A stretch of DNA of 64,000 nucleotides, taken from contig CAZTNA010000010.1 in the NCBI GenBank assembly GCA_964615305.1, forward strand, positions 1 to 64,000. The letters are read 5' to 3'. Positions within the stretch are counted from its first letter, which is position 1, and each line of letters opens with the position of its first letter. Below are positions 25,087 through 35,006 of the stretch, one piece after another. The notes under the pieces were generated by a model. The model did no database searches and was not told the DNA's origin. It was given only the letters and a program-made list of their open reading frames with translations. The DNA comes from Bog-950 sp964615305 (GTDB taxonomy: Bacteria; Bacteroidota; Bacteroidia; Chitinophagales; LD1). The translations under genes were made by a program, and so were the position numbers.

Positions 25087-26054
25087 TACTTTTTGTCCTC
25101 CTTGTTTTCGTTGGGTTCGGTAAAGTCTATAAATCTGCTTGCTTGTTCCATAGCTCGTATATTTTCATCCGGCATCGGAAGCATTTTTGCAAATTTTACT
25201 AAGTCGGCTGTGCGAAGAATTGAAACCAGATTATCTTTGGCTTTATCTTTTAAATGGTAGTTGTTTGTTTCACTTTGTATTTCCTCGGTAGTTGACTCCA
25301 TTGCATACCAACCATAACGATACTCCAGATACATACGCAGTATATCGGTAAGTCGCGAGTAATACAATTTTACCTCATCTTTCTGCCAAAGTTTTTCATC
25401 TTCTAATTTTTTCAATTCAGCTCTTGCCCAAATATGAGCCGGGTCTTTAGGCTTAGGGCGCTCGTAAGGCACTAATTTTTTCTTTTTCTGCTCTCGCCAC
25501 ATATAGTAAGCACCTCCGGCTATCATCAGTAGCAGCCACAAGACAAGAAGTATGTAAGGCAAAAACTCTTTCCATGTATAATTCACATCCAAAGGTGCTT
25601 TTATAGGTTTAAAAGGTTTGGCAGTATCAACATCCAAAGTGTTTACTGTTACTACTACATCGTTAGACAATACACTGTCCGTTTCTCCGTTTTTGTTTTT
25701 AAAAAAAATCTTAACCGGACCTGCAAAAAACTGCCCTGAATCATAAGCCGAAACGGTGAAAACTTGCGAGAGGATTTGCCCGTTGTTTTCTTTCACAGTG
25801 TCAACTTTAGAAGAACTCACCATTTCCATATTTCCGAGTGTGTCAGTTAACACCGGAAACTGAACGGAAAGAAAATTTTCGTTCTTAACCGTAAGTCGAA
25901 CCTTTAAGTGGTCGCCAATTTGAATTTGATTTGAATCTGCTCGAAGTGTAGCAGAAACCTGGGCTCTGCCATGAGTGCAAAGCATAAAAGCAAGTACGCC
26001 AAACAGCAGCTGCTTTATCTTGGAACTGTGAACTGTGAACTTTACAATCTTCAT
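25086..26054 (-). CDS. Membrane protein partner of BatA (BatD/DUF4381-like layout)
   Basis: A 322-residue protein with an N-terminal hydrophobic signal (QLLFGVLAFMLCTHGRAQ), a periplasmic beta-rich domain (about 33-165, with LTVKNENFLSVQFPV), one membrane helix (YILLVLWLLLMIAGGAYYMW) and a cytoplasmic charged helical domain. This layout and the coupling to batA match the conserved gene placed before batA in Bacteroidota moxR-bat operons. The first 14 residues are coded by an AACTGTGA tandem (complement of 26024-26040), so the true start could be internal. Placement in the BatD/DUF4381 group is inference from context and topology. Confidence 0.7.
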   Translation of the reverse strand: MKIVKFTVHSSKIKQLLFGVLAFMLCTHGRAQVSATLRADSNQIQIGDHLKVRLTVKNENFLSVQFPVLTDTLGNMEMVSSSKVDTVKENNGQILSQVFTVSAYDSGQFFAGPVKIFFKNKNGETDSVLSNDVVVTVNTLDVDTAKPFKPIKAPLDVNYTWKEFLPYILLVLWLLLMIAGGAYYMWREQKKKKLVPYERPKPKDPAHIWARAELKKLEDEKLWQKDEVKLYYSRLTDILRMYLEYRYGWYAMESTTEEIQSETNNYHLKDKAKDNLVSILRTADLVKFAKMLPMPDENIRAMEQASRFIDFTEPNENKEDKK

Positions 26055-26164
26055 TGGGGTGCGAATTTGTTCAACACTTGCTCTTATACAATAGTTGCTT
26101 AACGAGGTTAAATATTTTTAGCAAACCTTCATCCCACAAACTTTTGCTTCATTTGCGTACAGCC

Positions 26165-27433
26165 ATGGAACTATTAGCCATTTTTGCCGCACTCTTACTT
26201 ATTGCATTTTTTTCAGGCATCGAAACTGCATTTGTTTCTGCCAATAAACTGCGCATTGAATTATTGAAAGAGAAAGGTTCAGGAAGTGCGCGTATTATAG
26301 CTGACTTTAACGGCTCGCCATCTAAGTTCATAAGCACAATGCTTATTGGCCTAAACATCTCATTGGTAATTTTCGGAAGCATTACATCTAACTACTTTAC
26401 CAACTCCAATTTTTCATTTTTACCTACAGGAGAGGTTGCCTTGCTAATTACACAAACCATACTTACCACTTTTATTATTTTAATTTTTGGCGAGTTGATT
26501 CCAAAAATACTGTTCAGGGTGAACAGTGACCAGACACTGCTCTGGTTTGCTTACCCGGCCAAGTATCTTTTTTACATTCCTCTACAGCCGTTTACAAATT
26601 TTTTTCATCTAATTTCACGATGGCTCATTAAGCAGATAATAGGAACCGATTTGGTAGAGAGTAAGCAAGCGTTTACAAAAGAAGATTTAGAATACCTGGT
26701 AAAAGAAACTGCAGTAACAGAGGGCGAAGGGCAAAATGAATCAGATCACCTGAATTCAGAAATTTTTGAAAAAGCGCTTTACCTCAAAGATGTAAAAGTG
26801 CGAAGTTGTATGGTGCCGCGGCCCGAAATTCAGGCTATAGAAATTGACGAGGGGCTTACTGAACTCAAAAAGAAATTTATTGAAACCAAGCTGAGCCGTA
26901 TTTTTGTGTATGATACTACCATAGACCGGATTACCGGATATGTGCACCATTTCGATTTGTTAAAGAACCCAGCTACACTCAAGCAAGCTCTGCGTTCTTT
27001 GCCGGTAGTACCGGAGAGTATGACTGCCCGCGATTTACTTTTGCAGTTTACTCGTGACAAAAAAAATGTAGCCTGGGTGGTAGATGAATATGGCGGCACT
27101 GCCGGCATAATTACACTCGAAGATTTAATAGAGCAGATTTTTGGTGAAATACAAGACGAACATGACGAAGAAGAATTAACAGAGAAAAAGATCTCTGAGA
27201 CTGATTATGTTTTTTCGGGCAGACTAGAGGTTGACTACCTTAACAACGAGTACGATTTACAAATACCGGAAGGGGAGTACACCACCCTATCGGGATATAT
27301 TATCAGTGGATTTGAAGATATACCTGAGCCGGGTGCTGTTATTGACCTTGACCGGTTTCACATTAAAGTACTTCGTGCTACAGATAAAAGAATAGAACTG
27401 GTAGATATAAAAATTAAAACAGTAGAAGGGTAA
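26165..27433 (+). CDS. CNNM/CBS-domain membrane protein (hemolysin/CorC family, GldE-like)
   Basis: A 422-residue protein with an N-terminal CNNM membrane domain of about four helices (LLAIFAALLLIAFFSGIETAFVS first), two CBS domains (VRSCMVPRPEIQAIEID; MTARDLLLQF...VAWVVDEYGGTAGIITLEDLIEQIFGEI) and a C-terminal CorC_HlyC domain (VFSGRLEVDYLNNEYDLQIP). The family is tied to Mg2+/Co2+ efflux; in Bacteroidota a paralogue, GldE, serves gliding. It is not beside gldD, ssb or mutY, so the general name is safer. The ATG at 26165 is chosen because the family always begins close to the first helix. Confidence 0.9.
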   Translation: MELLAIFAALLLIAFFSGIETAFVSANKLRIELLKEKGSGSARIIADFNGSPSKFISTMLIGLNISLVIFGSITSNYFTNSNFSFLPTGEVALLITQTILTTFIILIFGELIPKILFRVNSDQTLLWFAYPAKYLFYIPLQPFTNFFHLISRWLIKQIIGTDLVESKQAFTKEDLEYLVKETAVTEGEGQNESDHLNSEIFEKALYLKDVKVRSCMVPRPEIQAIEIDEGLTELKKKFIETKLSRIFVYDTTIDRITGYVHHFDLLKNPATLKQALRSLPVVPESMTARDLLLQFTRDKKNVAWVVDEYGGTAGIITLEDLIEQIFGEIQDEHDEEELTEKKISETDYVFSGRLEVDYLNNEYDLQIPEGEYTTLSGYIISGFEDIPEPGAVIDLDRFHIKVLRATDKRIELVDIKIKTVEG

Positions 27434-27438
27434 GTGCT

Positions 27439-27741
27439 ATGATAGTGTATAACGTAACCGTAAAAATTGATTTGAACGTACACGATCTATGGCTAAAGTG
27501 GATGAAAGAGGAACATATACCCCGTGTAATGGAAACCGGTTGCTTTATAGATTGCAGGATGTATCGAGTACTCGAAGAGAATACTACTGATGGAATTACT
27601 TACGCATTTCAGTACTCTGCTGAGAACATAACCAAGTACTTCGACTATAAGGAACATCATGCTGCGCGTTTACAGCAGGAAAGTTTAGACATGTTTCCGG
27701 GTAAATACACTGCTTTCAGAACATTACTGAAATCTATTTAA
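27439..27741 (+). CDS. DUF4286 family protein
   Basis: A 100-residue protein with the DUF4286 pattern: MIVYNVTVKID, WLKWMKEEHIPRVMETGCF, and the end MFPGKYTAFRTLLK. This looks like a small dimeric alpha/beta-barrel (ferredoxin-like) fold; the function is unknown. It begins 5 bp after the CNNM gene and is probably cotranscribed with it. Confidence 0.85.
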   Translation: MIVYNVTVKIDLNVHDLWLKWMKEEHIPRVMETGCFIDCRMYRVLEENTTDGITYAFQYSAENITKYFDYKEHHAARLQQESLDMFPGKYTAFRTLLKSI

Positions 27742-27747
27742 GACAGG

Positions 27748-30120
27748 TTAAAACGAACGATTGGGTTGGCTGCTATTATTACTCATGCCCTTTGAGCTAC
27801 CGCCTCTGCCAAAATTTACATTTAACTGCAATGTAAATGTGCGTGGCTTATCAGGTTTAGCTACCCTAATGGCGTAGTTTCTATTCAGTACGTTCTTTAC
27901 AATAAAGTTGATTGAAATGTTTTTGTTTATGTCATAGCCGGCACGTAAGTCCCAAACAAAATCGCCTTTGTTGCGGTTTTCAACCCGTATTTTCTTTACA
28001 TCCGGTATTACTACTTCAAACACCTTGTCAACCTTGGTCATGTAACTGTAATACTGAAAAGAAGTTCCAATGTGATATTTGTTGTATAATATGAAATCGA
28101 AATCAGCTTTAAATGAATGAGGATTTCTATATCTGAGCATACCTGAAGTTATAGAATCCCAAACTTGGTCGTTTTCGGCAGTTGGCAGAGCAAATCTTAC
28201 AAAAGCATCTTTTAAAAATTTACCTACATTCTTGTTTCGGGCAGCAGCGCCATACAGCGTATCGTTCAAATCAACGCCATAAATATATGTATAACCTAAA
28301 AGAGCTGTCATATCTACAGGTCCCATTTTCCCCTCGCCATACATAGAAAGCTCCCATCCAAAAATGCGTGCCTTAGCCACATTCTGACTTTGAAAATAAA
28401 AGCCACTTTGGTCGAAATTAAACCTGAACTCGAGCATGTTTCTAAACTCTGTCCAAAACAAAACTGCATCGAAATACCCCAGCCATTTACCAAACTTTAA
28501 GCTTCGCTTATAGCCCAGCTCAGCAGTAAATCCTTTTTCGGGCTGCACAGTAGGGTTGGGTCTAATTTTAACTCCCGCAAGTTGGTAGTCAACAAATCTT
28601 TCTGCAATGCTTGGCACCCTGAACGCCTGCCCAAACGAAGCACGTATGTAGTTGAACTTTCTTATTTCGAAGTTTACCCCTGCTTTTACAACAGGTAAAG
28701 TTGGAGTAATTGCACTGTCGAGCCGTACGTACTCTTCGCGGATACCAATATTACCCGAAAACCACTTGTAGTTAAACTCTGCTTGCGCAAATCCACCGCC
28801 AAAATCGCATTGGTGTGTTCCCAGGGTTCCATCCTTAACCCACCAATGTTCGTTATTAACACCAAACAGTAAGCGCGCAAGTTTCCCGAAATCGCGCCTG
28901 AATTGGTACTCTGCTCTAAGAATCCAAAAGTCTGTTTCACCATCTAAATTATCTTGTCGGTACATTCGCAGGTAAACTTTGTGTTGATTATTTTTTTTGT
29001 CAACGTATTTGAATTTAGGATCGAGATAAACATGAAAATAGCGTTCACCAATACTTACTCCTGATGCTGAAATGTAGGGGTTAGCTGCATTTTGCCAGTA
29101 AAACTGAAATCCGTTTTTGCGGTACAGCGTGTTGCAAGCAATCTCCAAAGTAAGTCGCTGAAGTTTTTTGGGCTTCCATCTAATTTTTGTGCTGTAGCGC
29201 GCAAAATGATCATACTCATCTTGTAAATAACTTCTGCTACCCTGCATCATACCGCCAAATACTACATCTACAGTTCCTATTTTTTGTTTATGCAAAAAAT
29301 TCATACCTAGTGTATTCGGGCTTTCGAAAACCCTTCCGTTTCGTTTCCACCACTGAAATGAATCTACAGGAGGCTTGCCCATACCTTCATAGAAAAACGA
29401 AAAACTGGTTTCAGGTGTATCACGTGCGTAAGCAGTGGTTACATTTATTACACCGTTGAGTGCTGATGAGCCATACTGTACGGTAGAAGCGCCTTTCAGT
29501 ATTTCCATTTGTTCAATATTTTCTACGGGTATAAACGGCCATTCTATATCGCCTCTATCGGCAGTCATCAACGGCATTTCATCTACCACTAACATTACAC
29601 GGCTACCGGCTCCATAGGCATAGCCACTTCCCCCCCGAATACTCATTTGCCCATCGAGTACGGTAACTCCGGGGATTTTAGCAACTGCTTGCTGTACGTT
29701 GGTAATGTTGTTGTTTTGTAAAAGCCGAGCACCCATTACATCTACGCTTTGTGTTACTTTTTGAAGCTTAACACCAATTTTGCTTTCTCCAATAACCACA
29801 GTTTGAAGTTCTACCGGTGAACCACCCAGGCTAACGTTATAGGTTCGGGTTTCGCCCGCTTTTACGATTACCTTTTGGGTATCGGGCTTCATACCTATAT
29901 AACTGAACACCAAAACAACTTCACCTGGCTGAACGGTTAGAGAATAACTTCCCTTTTCATCTGTGTTAGTTCCGTTAGTTGGTGGCTGCAAAACAGTTGC
30001 CCCATCAAGAACTTCACCGGTACTGCCGTCTTTCACGGTGCCATTGATAGTTGCGTTTTGAGAAAAAGAAATAGAAGTATAAAACAGGGTTGATAAAAAC
30101 AGGCCAAGAAGTTTGTGCAT
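27748..30120 (-). CDS. TonB-dependent outer-membrane receptor with carboxypeptidase-like domain
   Basis: A 790-residue outer-membrane transporter. Order: signal peptide (MHKLLGLFLSTLFYTSISFSQ), a CarboxypepD_reg-like domain (ATINGTVKDGSTGEVLDGATV...VLVFSYIGMKPDTQKV), a plug domain (NVQQAVAKIPGVTVLDGQMSIRGG, ILKGASTVQYGSSALNGVINV) and a 22-strand barrel ending in the aromatic-rich TFTLQLNVNFG. The ATG at 30120 is preferred over a GTG three codons upstream. There is no SusD partner, so it belongs to the single-receptor class (siderophore, vitamin or metal uptake). Substrate unknown. The gene may start its own transcript from the 130-bp upstream gap. Confidence 0.94.
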   Translation of the reverse strand: MHKLLGLFLSTLFYTSISFSQNATINGTVKDGSTGEVLDGATVLQPPTNGTNTDEKGSYSLTVQPGEVVLVFSYIGMKPDTQKVIVKAGETRTYNVSLGGSPVELQTVVIGESKIGVKLQKVTQSVDVMGARLLQNNNITNVQQAVAKIPGVTVLDGQMSIRGGSGYAYGAGSRVMLVVDEMPLMTADRGDIEWPFIPVENIEQMEILKGASTVQYGSSALNGVINVTTAYARDTPETSFSFFYEGMGKPPVDSFQWWKRNGRVFESPNTLGMNFLHKQKIGTVDVVFGGMMQGSRSYLQDEYDHFARYSTKIRWKPKKLQRLTLEIACNTLYRKNGFQFYWQNAANPYISASGVSIGERYFHVYLDPKFKYVDKKNNQHKVYLRMYRQDNLDGETDFWILRAEYQFRRDFGKLARLLFGVNNEHWWVKDGTLGTHQCDFGGGFAQAEFNYKWFSGNIGIREEYVRLDSAITPTLPVVKAGVNFEIRKFNYIRASFGQAFRVPSIAERFVDYQLAGVKIRPNPTVQPEKGFTAELGYKRSLKFGKWLGYFDAVLFWTEFRNMLEFRFNFDQSGFYFQSQNVAKARIFGWELSMYGEGKMGPVDMTALLGYTYIYGVDLNDTLYGAAARNKNVGKFLKDAFVRFALPTAENDQVWDSITSGMLRYRNPHSFKADFDFILYNKYHIGTSFQYYSYMTKVDKVFEVVIPDVKKIRVENRNKGDFVWDLRAGYDINKNISINFIVKNVLNRNYAIRVAKPDKPRTFTLQLNVNFGRGGSSKGMSNNSSQPNRSF

Positions 30121-30250
30121 GGGTAACACGTTTTTTCAATAAATGCCGCTACAACTTTGAAAAGCGGGTATTTGCGTGGGCAATCTAAAAAAATATTCAA
30201 GCGGGGAGAGCTATTAGAAATCCACAATAAAATGGAAACATGTATTGAAA

Positions 30251-31579
30251 CTAAAAATCAGATTTACCAATCAATTCTTGTATAAAGTTGGCATACTTCA
30301 AATGGCCCGAGTTGTTCAGGTGGTCGTCAAAATTCTGCGTGGAATAATCATCAGGCGTAAGAGATTTTATTTGGTAAAATGGAATAGAATCAAACAAGCG
30401 TTCGAAACTTACTGATGGGTAACGGTCACTATAAGTATAAATATTGGGAACAGTTGAAACAACAAAATTAACGCCCCGAGTATGGCAAACTTCTCTTGCT
30501 TGTTGTATATAAGTTAAACTTACAGGAAACGGAGCATCTGGTGCACCCTCTTTACAACCGCTCATAGTTATTGAGTTTTCGCTCGAGACCCACCCTTGCT
30601 TTTGCACAAAACACCAAAGCCGCGTGCCTAGAGCAGTAGTAGAGCAAAAACGGTTAAACGTGCTGGTAAGTGGTACTTTAGAATCTTCTAACTCGCAGTT
30701 GTAGGCTTGCTGGGCATTTAAATAAACATTGTGTGGGTAAGCACTTAGCAAACCAGCGTTGGTATGGTGATATGTTTCGGAAGGCGAATGATGAAAAGCC
30801 ATTTTATCGTTCACAAAAAAATTGAGTATTACCAAGTGGGGCTGAATAGAATCAACATACCTTTTCAGAACGGTTAAATATTGAACAGGGTCTGTTGACA
30901 CAATACCAGTATTGTAAACTAAGTAGCCTCTACTGAGAAGTATGTCGGCAAATGAGTTAAAACATGGGTTTCCATTTCGCCCCCAAGTGTGCGAGTCGCC
31001 TAAAAGCAAAATCCGTTTTTTCCCATTTATACGAGTGTTAAATTTTATTGATTTAAAACCTGAGTTATTTACCGGTGCTTTGATGTATGCAAGTAATATA
31101 CTATCGAAACTCGTAACGGTTGTATTTTTCAGCACAGCACTCACTCGATTTTTGAATTCAGATCTGTTGTAAGATGCGATATTGGATTTCCGTTCTTTCT
31201 CCTCACTGCTTATGCCAAGCGAATCACGCAACTGTTCACATTGTTCTCCTGTATAGTTCTTTTGTAAGCAATAAAAATCGAAGGCAAGGCTACTAAGATC
31301 ATTCTCCAGTTTATCGCGTTGAATATTTTCAACCGATAATTTTTTTATGCCGGCTACATAATTATTGATGTGCCCAATACCATAATCAGATATTTTTTGG
31401 ATGCCACCAGTGTCGGTAAAATACGTTGGCAACACCACCAGCGAATCTACTTCTTCTACCCCTTGATAAATAAATCCGGGACGGCTACCGTTTACCCGCA
31501 GCCAAAACTCTGCAAGCAGTAATACAAAAATCAGTACCGAAACAGAAATGAAGTTTACCGTTTTTGCCGAGAGGTGCAT
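30251..31579 (-). CDS. Membrane-anchored SGNH/GDSL-like hydrolase
   Basis: A 442-residue protein. One N-terminal membrane segment (FISVSVLIFVLLLAEFWLRV) is followed by a helical stalk of about 130 residues and an SGNH-like domain. Block I is ILLLGDSHTWG; VILNFFVND resembles the middle block; the C-terminal DDHLNNSGHLKYA resembles the catalytic Asp/His block. Such proteins act as esterases or acyl/acetyl transferases on cell-surface glycans or lipids; the substrate is unknown. The ATG at 31579 is used, since the longer frame begins with TTG. A hydrolase fold is likely, activity is inferred. Confidence 0.75.
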   Translation of the reverse strand: MHLSAKTVNFISVSVLIFVLLLAEFWLRVNGSRPGFIYQGVEEVDSLVVLPTYFTDTGGIQKISDYGIGHINNYVAGIKKLSVENIQRDKLENDLSSLAFDFYCLQKNYTGEQCEQLRDSLGISSEEKERKSNIASYNRSEFKNRVSAVLKNTTVTSFDSILLAYIKAPVNNSGFKSIKFNTRINGKKRILLLGDSHTWGRNGNPCFNSFADILLSRGYLVYNTGIVSTDPVQYLTVLKRYVDSIQPHLVILNFFVNDKMAFHHSPSETYHHTNAGLLSAYPHNVYLNAQQAYNCELEDSKVPLTSTFNRFCSTTALGTRLWCFVQKQGWVSSENSITMSGCKEGAPDAPFPVSLTYIQQAREVCHTRGVNFVVSTVPNIYTYSDRYPSVSFERLFDSIPFYQIKSLTPDDYSTQNFDDHLNNSGHLKYANFIQELIGKSDF

Positions 31580-31662
31580 ACGCAATAATAACAGGCAAAA
31601 AATTACTACTGAAAAATTTACAAGGGATATAATTCTCTAAGCAAGTGTAAATGTAAATTTGG

Positions 31663-32358
31663 TTAATTAGGAGCGCTGTTTAAAGTAAGCGCTTTCTGAG
31701 TTTTTAGATACTGACCCAAATTGTAAATAAGTTCGCTAACATCTGCATTAAGAAAAGACACCAAGCCACTGAATTCATCGTGACATTGCTCACAATCGCG
31801 CAAATATTCAATGGTATTTATTGGATCGCAGTTACTTGTGTTGCTCCAATTAAATATGCGCTGTGGAGTATAGGTTTTAGGGTTAAAATGATTATACCGC
31901 ACATCATTAATCTGGCAGTTTAGTCGGTTATCTTCTACGTTAATAATTAGAAAATATTGCAGATAAATTAACCGCATACAGCTATTTTGCGTTCGAAAAT
32001 ACTTTGTAACAATTTTACCTGCTATTCTACTGCCTTCAGGGTCAACTGCTTGCAAAGGAAACTCGTTCCTAAATTCTTTGAGCACTGTTTCTTTGTTTTC
32101 ATTTTTCTTTTTGTCAGAAACAATTTTTGCAGTATCGCAAACATTGGTACGGTTAAACTGAGCGGCATCAGCAGAGTACCAGTCTTGCACTAGATGATAA
32201 ATGAGCTCTTTTTTGAAACTCTTATCAAGTTCAATGGTGTAGTTGTAAATAGTTTTACCGGTAGCCGTATCGTAAGGCAAAACGGATTGAGAAAACAAGA
32301 TTTGGCAGAACACTAAAACAACTAACGTAAATACAAGTTTCGTATAACCAAAATTCAT
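31663..32358 (-). CDS. Secreted protein, possibly DUF4468 (TBP-like fold)
   Basis: A 231-residue protein starting at the ATG at 32358, where a signal peptide begins (FGYTKLVFTLVVLVFCQILFSQ). The same frame runs open upstream into the divergent rpe gene but that part does not look coding. The pattern of an early amphipathic helix (ELIYHLVQDWY), IAGKIVTKYF, then the strand YLQYFLIINVEDNRLNCQINDVRYNHF resembles the DUF4468 TBP-like domain of Bacteroidota secreted proteins. A CEQCHDEF motif near the C-terminus looks like a metal or heme site but lacks the C-x-x-C-H order. Function unknown. Confidence 0.65.
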   Translation of the reverse strand: MNFGYTKLVFTLVVLVFCQILFSQSVLPYDTATGKTIYNYTIELDKSFKKELIYHLVQDWYSADAAQFNRTNVCDTAKIVSDKKKNENKETVLKEFRNEFPLQAVDPEGSRIAGKIVTKYFRTQNSCMRLIYLQYFLIINVEDNRLNCQINDVRYNHFNPKTYTPQRIFNWSNTSNCDPINTIEYLRDCEQCHDEFSGLVSFLNADVSELIYNLGQYLKTQKALTLNSAPN

Positions 32359-32493
32359 GTTTGTATTTTTACGTTGAAAACTGGCGCAGAGTTTCAGATG
32401 CATGACTGATTTATCATTATCGGTTATGCTCAATGTTATATAGGCTGTAACACAACGATACAAACCTTGCACACAACCTTTTATATTCGCCAC

Positions 32494-33150
32494 ATGAGTA
32501 AAGTAATTATAGCCCCTTCGGTACTTAGTGCCGACTTTGGTAACCTGCAACGCGACATAGAAATGCTTAACAACAGCGCAGCCGAGTGGATTCATATAGA
32601 TGTAATGGATGGTGTATTTGTTCCGAATATTTCGTTCGGATTTCCTGTGTTGCAGTCTATCAAAAAACATTCGAAAAAACTGAACGATGTGCATTTAATG
32701 ATAGAACAACCTGAGAAGTATTTTCAGCAATTTGCTGAGGCTGGAGCACATCATATCACCTTCCATTACGAAGCTGTTACTCATTTAGACTCTGCCATAC
32801 ATCAATTAAAAAGAACCGGAGCTACAGCCGGTGTTGCTCTAAACCCAGCTACACCTGTTTCAGTTTTAAAAGAAGTTATTCATTTGCTCGATTTGGTGTT
32901 AATTATGAGCGTAAACCCCGGTTTTGGGGGGCAGAAGTTTATTCCATATGCTACACAAAAAGTTCGCGAAGCAAAGGCACTGATTACCGCTTCGGGATCT
33001 AAAGCCAAAATTGAGGTAGATGGTGGTGTTGGTTTAAATAATGCCAAAGAATTGGTGGATGCGGGGGCACATGTGTTGGTAGCCGGTAATGCAGTATTTG
33101 CTACAGCTAATCCGACCCAAACAATTCAGCAATTAGTCAGCTTAGTTTAA
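32494..33150 (+). CDS. rpe: Ribulose-phosphate 3-epimerase
   Basis: Interconverts ribulose 5-phosphate and xylulose 5-phosphate in the pentose phosphate pathway. The 218-residue TIM-barrel protein carries IAPSVLSADFGNL, WIHIDVMDGVFVPNISFG, MSVNPGFGGQKFI and IEVDGGVGLNNA, covering metal and phosphate binding. The ATG at 32494 is right: a TATATTCG box ends at 32489 and longer in-frame starts lack homology. Its stop overlaps the convergent acyl-CoA dehydrogenase stop by 4 bp. Confidence 0.97.
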   Translation: MSKVIIAPSVLSADFGNLQRDIEMLNNSAAEWIHIDVMDGVFVPNISFGFPVLQSIKKHSKKLNDVHLMIEQPEKYFQQFAEAGAHHITFHYEAVTHLDSAIHQLKRTGATAGVALNPATPVSVLKEVIHLLDLVLIMSVNPGFGGQKFIPYATQKVREAKALITASGSKAKIEVDGGVGLNNAKELVDAGAHVLVAGNAVFATANPTQTIQQLVSLV

Positions 33151-34952
33151 TTGAAATTATACCCTCCTTTAGCGAGCATAAAATTAGCAACCTCTCTGCG
33201 AACATCTTTTGGATTGATATTGTATGTAGTTAGCATTCGCCTAACTAGCCGTTTCAAGATAAATTTCTCCATACCTGATGCGTAACTGTCTATAGCGTTA
33301 TGTGCAGCTTTACGAGTTGTATCTAATGCATCGTATAAGTACAGCTGCGCCATTTTTGTTTTCACTTGCAATTCCTCCGCTGAAATACTTTTTTGCTCAC
33401 TTAATTTTTTAACTCGTAAAAATGCCGACTCTGTCACAAAAGCCATAGACAAAATATCGGCAAGGTTCATTACTATTTCCTGTTCATCTACCAGTTTTGC
33501 TTTCAGTTTATTTCCTGCTGAAGCTGTAATGATCATGAACAAACTTTTCAGGTTATTTATATATCTAAATTCTTTAGTCAGGTAACCACCCGTAAAAGGA
33601 TTGTAGTTTTGCAGAATAGCCAATGGCACTTTTGTGGCAGCCGGCTTCAGATTAATATCTTTAGTTACAAATGCACGTTTATAAAACTCTCCAAGCGAAA
33701 GCATACGGTTAATCTCATTAGTGCCTTCATAAATTTTAGTAATTCGGGCATCGCGGTAAGCCATCTCTACACCGGTTTCCATACTGTAACCCATACCTCC
33801 AAATATCTGTATGGCTTCATCGGCTGTGTTACACATAGCCTCGCTACCCAGCACTTTCAAGACAGCACATTCAATAGCATACTCGCGCATAGAATTTATC
33901 TTACAATGATTGTAGTTGTTACCGGCAGCCTTGAGTTCAGCATGCTTTTTGTCTACATTGGCCCCCACCCTATACACGCCAGACTCTATCGCAAACAGGT
34001 CTGAAGCAATTTTTCCGATTTTCTGTTTAATAGCACCAAAGTCTGCAATTGGCTTTTCAAACTGTATACGTTCGTTAGCGTACTGCACAGTTTTATCAAT
34101 ACCAAATTTCATACCGCCCACACCTCCAGCAGCAATTTTAATTCTGCCGCTATTCAAAATATTTAAAGCCATGTTGAATCCTTTGCCACGTTCACCCAAC
34201 AAATTTTCCTTCGGCACTTTTACATTATTGAAAAACACTTGCACTGTGCTTGATGCCTTAATGCCCATTTTCTTTTCTTCTTTGCCAAGTTCTATGCCTC
34301 CAAAATTTTTTTCTACAATAAACGCTGATAGTTTCTCATCGTTATCAATTTTGGCAAACACAGTAAATACTTCTGCAAAACCACCGTTGGTAATCCACAT
34401 TTTTTGTCCGTTTAAAATGTAGTGTGTGCCTTCTGCGTTCAATACAGCACGGGTTTTACCACTATTGGCATCGCTTCCCGCGTTTGGTTCTGTTAAGCAA
34501 TATGAACAGCCCTTTTCTCCATTCGCAATAGCAGGCAAATATTTTAGTTTTTGCTCTTCGGTACCGTACCACAAAATGGGCAGCGAACCGATAGAGGTTT
34601 GGCAGCCGATTGTTGTAGCAAAAGAAAAACCTCCGGCTAATCCTTCGGTAAATAGTAAGCCTGTGTTAAAGTCGAGGCCCATACCTCCATACTTTTCATC
34701 AATTGAAACACCTGAAAAGCCCAACTCAGAGGCTTTATGAAAAATTTCGAGTACCAGGTCTTTGTCCTTTTCAGCATCTAAACTTGCTACTTTCGCAATA
34801 CCTAATCCATGAACCTCTTTTACCATAAATTCTTTCACGGTATCAAGAATCATTAGTTGTTCCTCGGTAAACTCTTCAGGAATAAAAACTTCATTTATTG
34901 GAGTGTTGTTTAAAAGAAAAGCTCCACCTGTAAGGTTCGAATTTGATGTCAT
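33147..34952 (-). CDS. Acyl-CoA dehydrogenase
   Basis: A flavoenzyme of fatty-acid or branched-chain acyl-CoA beta-oxidation (601 aa). Signature 1 is CSYCLTEPNAGSDANSGKT; signature 2 is IFGGMGYSMETGVEMAYRDARITKIYEGTNEI, whose Glu in YEGT is the usual catalytic base. The C-terminal extension of about 170 residues beyond the core (from FYKRAFVTKDINL) is typical of the long, VLCAD-like class. The chain-length preference is not readable. No thiolase or enoyl-CoA hydratase lies nearby. Confidence 0.95.
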   Translation of the reverse strand: MTSNSNLTGGAFLLNNTPINEVFIPEEFTEEQLMILDTVKEFMVKEVHGLGIAKVASLDAEKDKDLVLEIFHKASELGFSGVSIDEKYGGMGLDFNTGLLFTEGLAGGFSFATTIGCQTSIGSLPILWYGTEEQKLKYLPAIANGEKGCSYCLTEPNAGSDANSGKTRAVLNAEGTHYILNGQKMWITNGGFAEVFTVFAKIDNDEKLSAFIVEKNFGGIELGKEEKKMGIKASSTVQVFFNNVKVPKENLLGERGKGFNMALNILNSGRIKIAAGGVGGMKFGIDKTVQYANERIQFEKPIADFGAIKQKIGKIASDLFAIESGVYRVGANVDKKHAELKAAGNNYNHCKINSMREYAIECAVLKVLGSEAMCNTADEAIQIFGGMGYSMETGVEMAYRDARITKIYEGTNEINRMLSLGEFYKRAFVTKDINLKPAATKVPLAILQNYNPFTGGYLTKEFRYINNLKSLFMIITASAGNKLKAKLVDEQEIVMNLADILSMAFVTESAFLRVKKLSEQKSISAEELQVKTKMAQLYLYDALDTTRKAAHNAIDSYASGMEKFILKRLVRRMLTTYNINPKDVRREVANFMLAKGGYNFN

Positions 34953-35006
34953 ACGGATAATTTGTGCAAGGTTAAATATGTAAAAAACTCAAAAACATAC
35001 ATTTGG

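Noticed and set aside
32359..32694. Upstream extension of the 31663-32358 gene to 343 residues
   Set aside because: The extension overlaps rpe and its promoter, lacks a signal peptide at its start, and an excellent signal peptide begins at the internal Met at 32358.
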